The notes beneath the pieces are model-generated. The model was not told where the DNA came from. It ran no database searches and saw nothing but the letters and a program-made list of their open reading frames with translations. The position numbers were made by a program, and so were the translations under genes. Below are positions 12,730 to 13,136 of a DNA stretch of 13,136 nt, one piece after another (positions within the stretch are counted from its first letter, which is position 1; every line of letters begins with the position of its first letter). This DNA comes from Dehalococcoides mccartyi (lineage in GTDB: Bacteria > Chloroflexota > Dehalococcoidia > UBA2979), in assembly GCA_945888895.1 (NCBI GenBank), contig CAMDAY010000037.1, forward strand, positions 1 through 13,136, written 5' to 3'.

Positions 12730-13136
12730 CTACCTCGTGCCGCGCAGGCGCGGGTCGAGCGTGTCGCGGAGCGCGTCGCCAAGCATATTGAACGCGAAGA
12801 CGATCGAACCGATCGCGATGCCCGGCACGATCGCCAGCCACGGCGCGCGCTCCATGAACGCGCGGCCGTCCACGCCCAACATCGAGCCCCACGAGGGCGT
12901 GGGGGGCGGGACGCCGAAGCCGAGGAACGACAGCCCGGACTCCGCCAGCACGAGGCCGCCCATGCTCACCGTGGCGCTGATGATCACGACCGGCGTCACG
13001 TTCGGCAGGATGTGCTTCAGCATGATTCGCGTCGGGTGAGCACCGAGGACGCGAGCCGCCTCGATGTATGGGTTCGCCATCGTCATGATCACCGCGGATC
13101 TCACGATCCTCGATGTGCCGAAACAACTGACGATGC
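12730..13136 (-). CDS. Dipeptide/oligopeptide ABC transporter permease, DppC/OppC-like, C-terminal part
   Basis: The minus-strand frame is open to the window edge (134 residues visible, stop at 12732-12730), so the N-terminal half lies outside. The E-A-A-R-V-L-G-A-H-P-T-R-I-M-L-K-H-I-L-P-N segment is the EAA loop that docks on the ATPase subunit in peptide-type importers. It is followed by a membrane helix, the family motif E-S-G-L-S-F-L-G-F-G-V-P-P-P-T-P-S-W-G, a last helix (P-G-I-A-I-G-S-I-V-F-A-F-N), and the typical ending G-D-A-L-R-D-T-L-D-P-R-L-R. The inner-membrane protein would pair with a DppB-like permease and ATPases for peptide or nickel uptake. A GTG or ATG start near 13104 is not needed, because the upstream codons continue the motif I-V-R-S. 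Confidence 0.92.
   Translation of the reverse strand, partial: IVSCFGTSRIVRSAVIMTMANPYIEAARVLGAHPTRIMLKHILPNVTPVVIISATVSMGGLVLAESGLSFLGFGVPPPTPSWGSMLGVDGRAFMERAPWLAIVPGIAIGSIVFAFNMLGDALRDTLDPRLRGTR

Noticed and set aside
11336..13126. 596-codon minus-strand frame covering the selenoprotein gene
   Set aside because: It spans the terminator and two well-supported genes; its translation has no recognisable domain.
1..13136. CRISPR arrays, insertion sequences or rRNA/tRNA genes
   Set aside because: No regularly spaced direct repeats, transposase motifs, or foldable tRNA/rRNA sequences were seen.

Overview
This window is a high-GC bacterial chromosome segment with densely packed genes on both strands. 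The gene mix is family III CoA-transferases, three MFS transporters, a VOC/methylmalonyl-CoA-epimerase-like protein, a metallo-hydrolase, a GlsB-type stress membrane protein and a Dpp/Opp permease. It suggests a free-living heterotroph, possibly a Chloroflexota lineage such as Dehalococcoidia/SAR202 or a relative. That placement is an inference from gene content and base composition only.

Left part (1-2666): a divergent pair of CaiB/BaiF-type CoA-transferases lies at the left edge, one of them only an 18-codon start running off the window. The complete one (275-1480) is preceded by a perfect 13-bp hairpin. Next come a 23-residue hydrophobic microprotein on the minus strand, a GlsB/YeaQ membrane protein, and a second small membrane-protein gene coupled to it. 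That last gene is broken by a 10-bp tandem duplication; removing one copy restores a 155-residue protein.

Middle part (2688-8451): a secreted lipoprotein D,D-carboxypeptidase of the VanY/M15 type (minus); a SAM methyltransferase with a good sigma70-like promoter and a 5'UTR hairpin (plus); a two-gene minus-strand unit of metallo-beta-lactamase-fold hydrolase followed by a VOC protein, separated by a strong hairpin; a DusB-type tRNA-dihydrouridine synthase (plus); and an MFS transporter. Positions 8452-8839 contain no convincing gene but three GC-rich palindromes that look like an intergenic repeat cluster.

Right part (8840-13136): two related MFS transporters are transcribed divergently from a 268-bp spacer that contains a 21-bp dyad. 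After them lies the most notable locus of the window, a glutaredoxin-DinB fusion (11867-12631) whose first redox-site cysteine is replaced by an in-frame UGA. A SECIS-like hairpin with a GU-containing apical loop follows at the spacing expected of a bacterial selenoprotein mRNA. The gene has its own promoter-like sequence and ends in a perfect 16-bp terminator hairpin. It is best read as a selenoprotein with a UxxC thioredoxin-fold site joined to a metal-binding DinB four-helix domain. A plain gene caller would begin it downstream at 11966 and lose the redox domain's N-terminus. The window closes with the C-terminal part of a DppC/OppC-type ABC permease on the minus strand.
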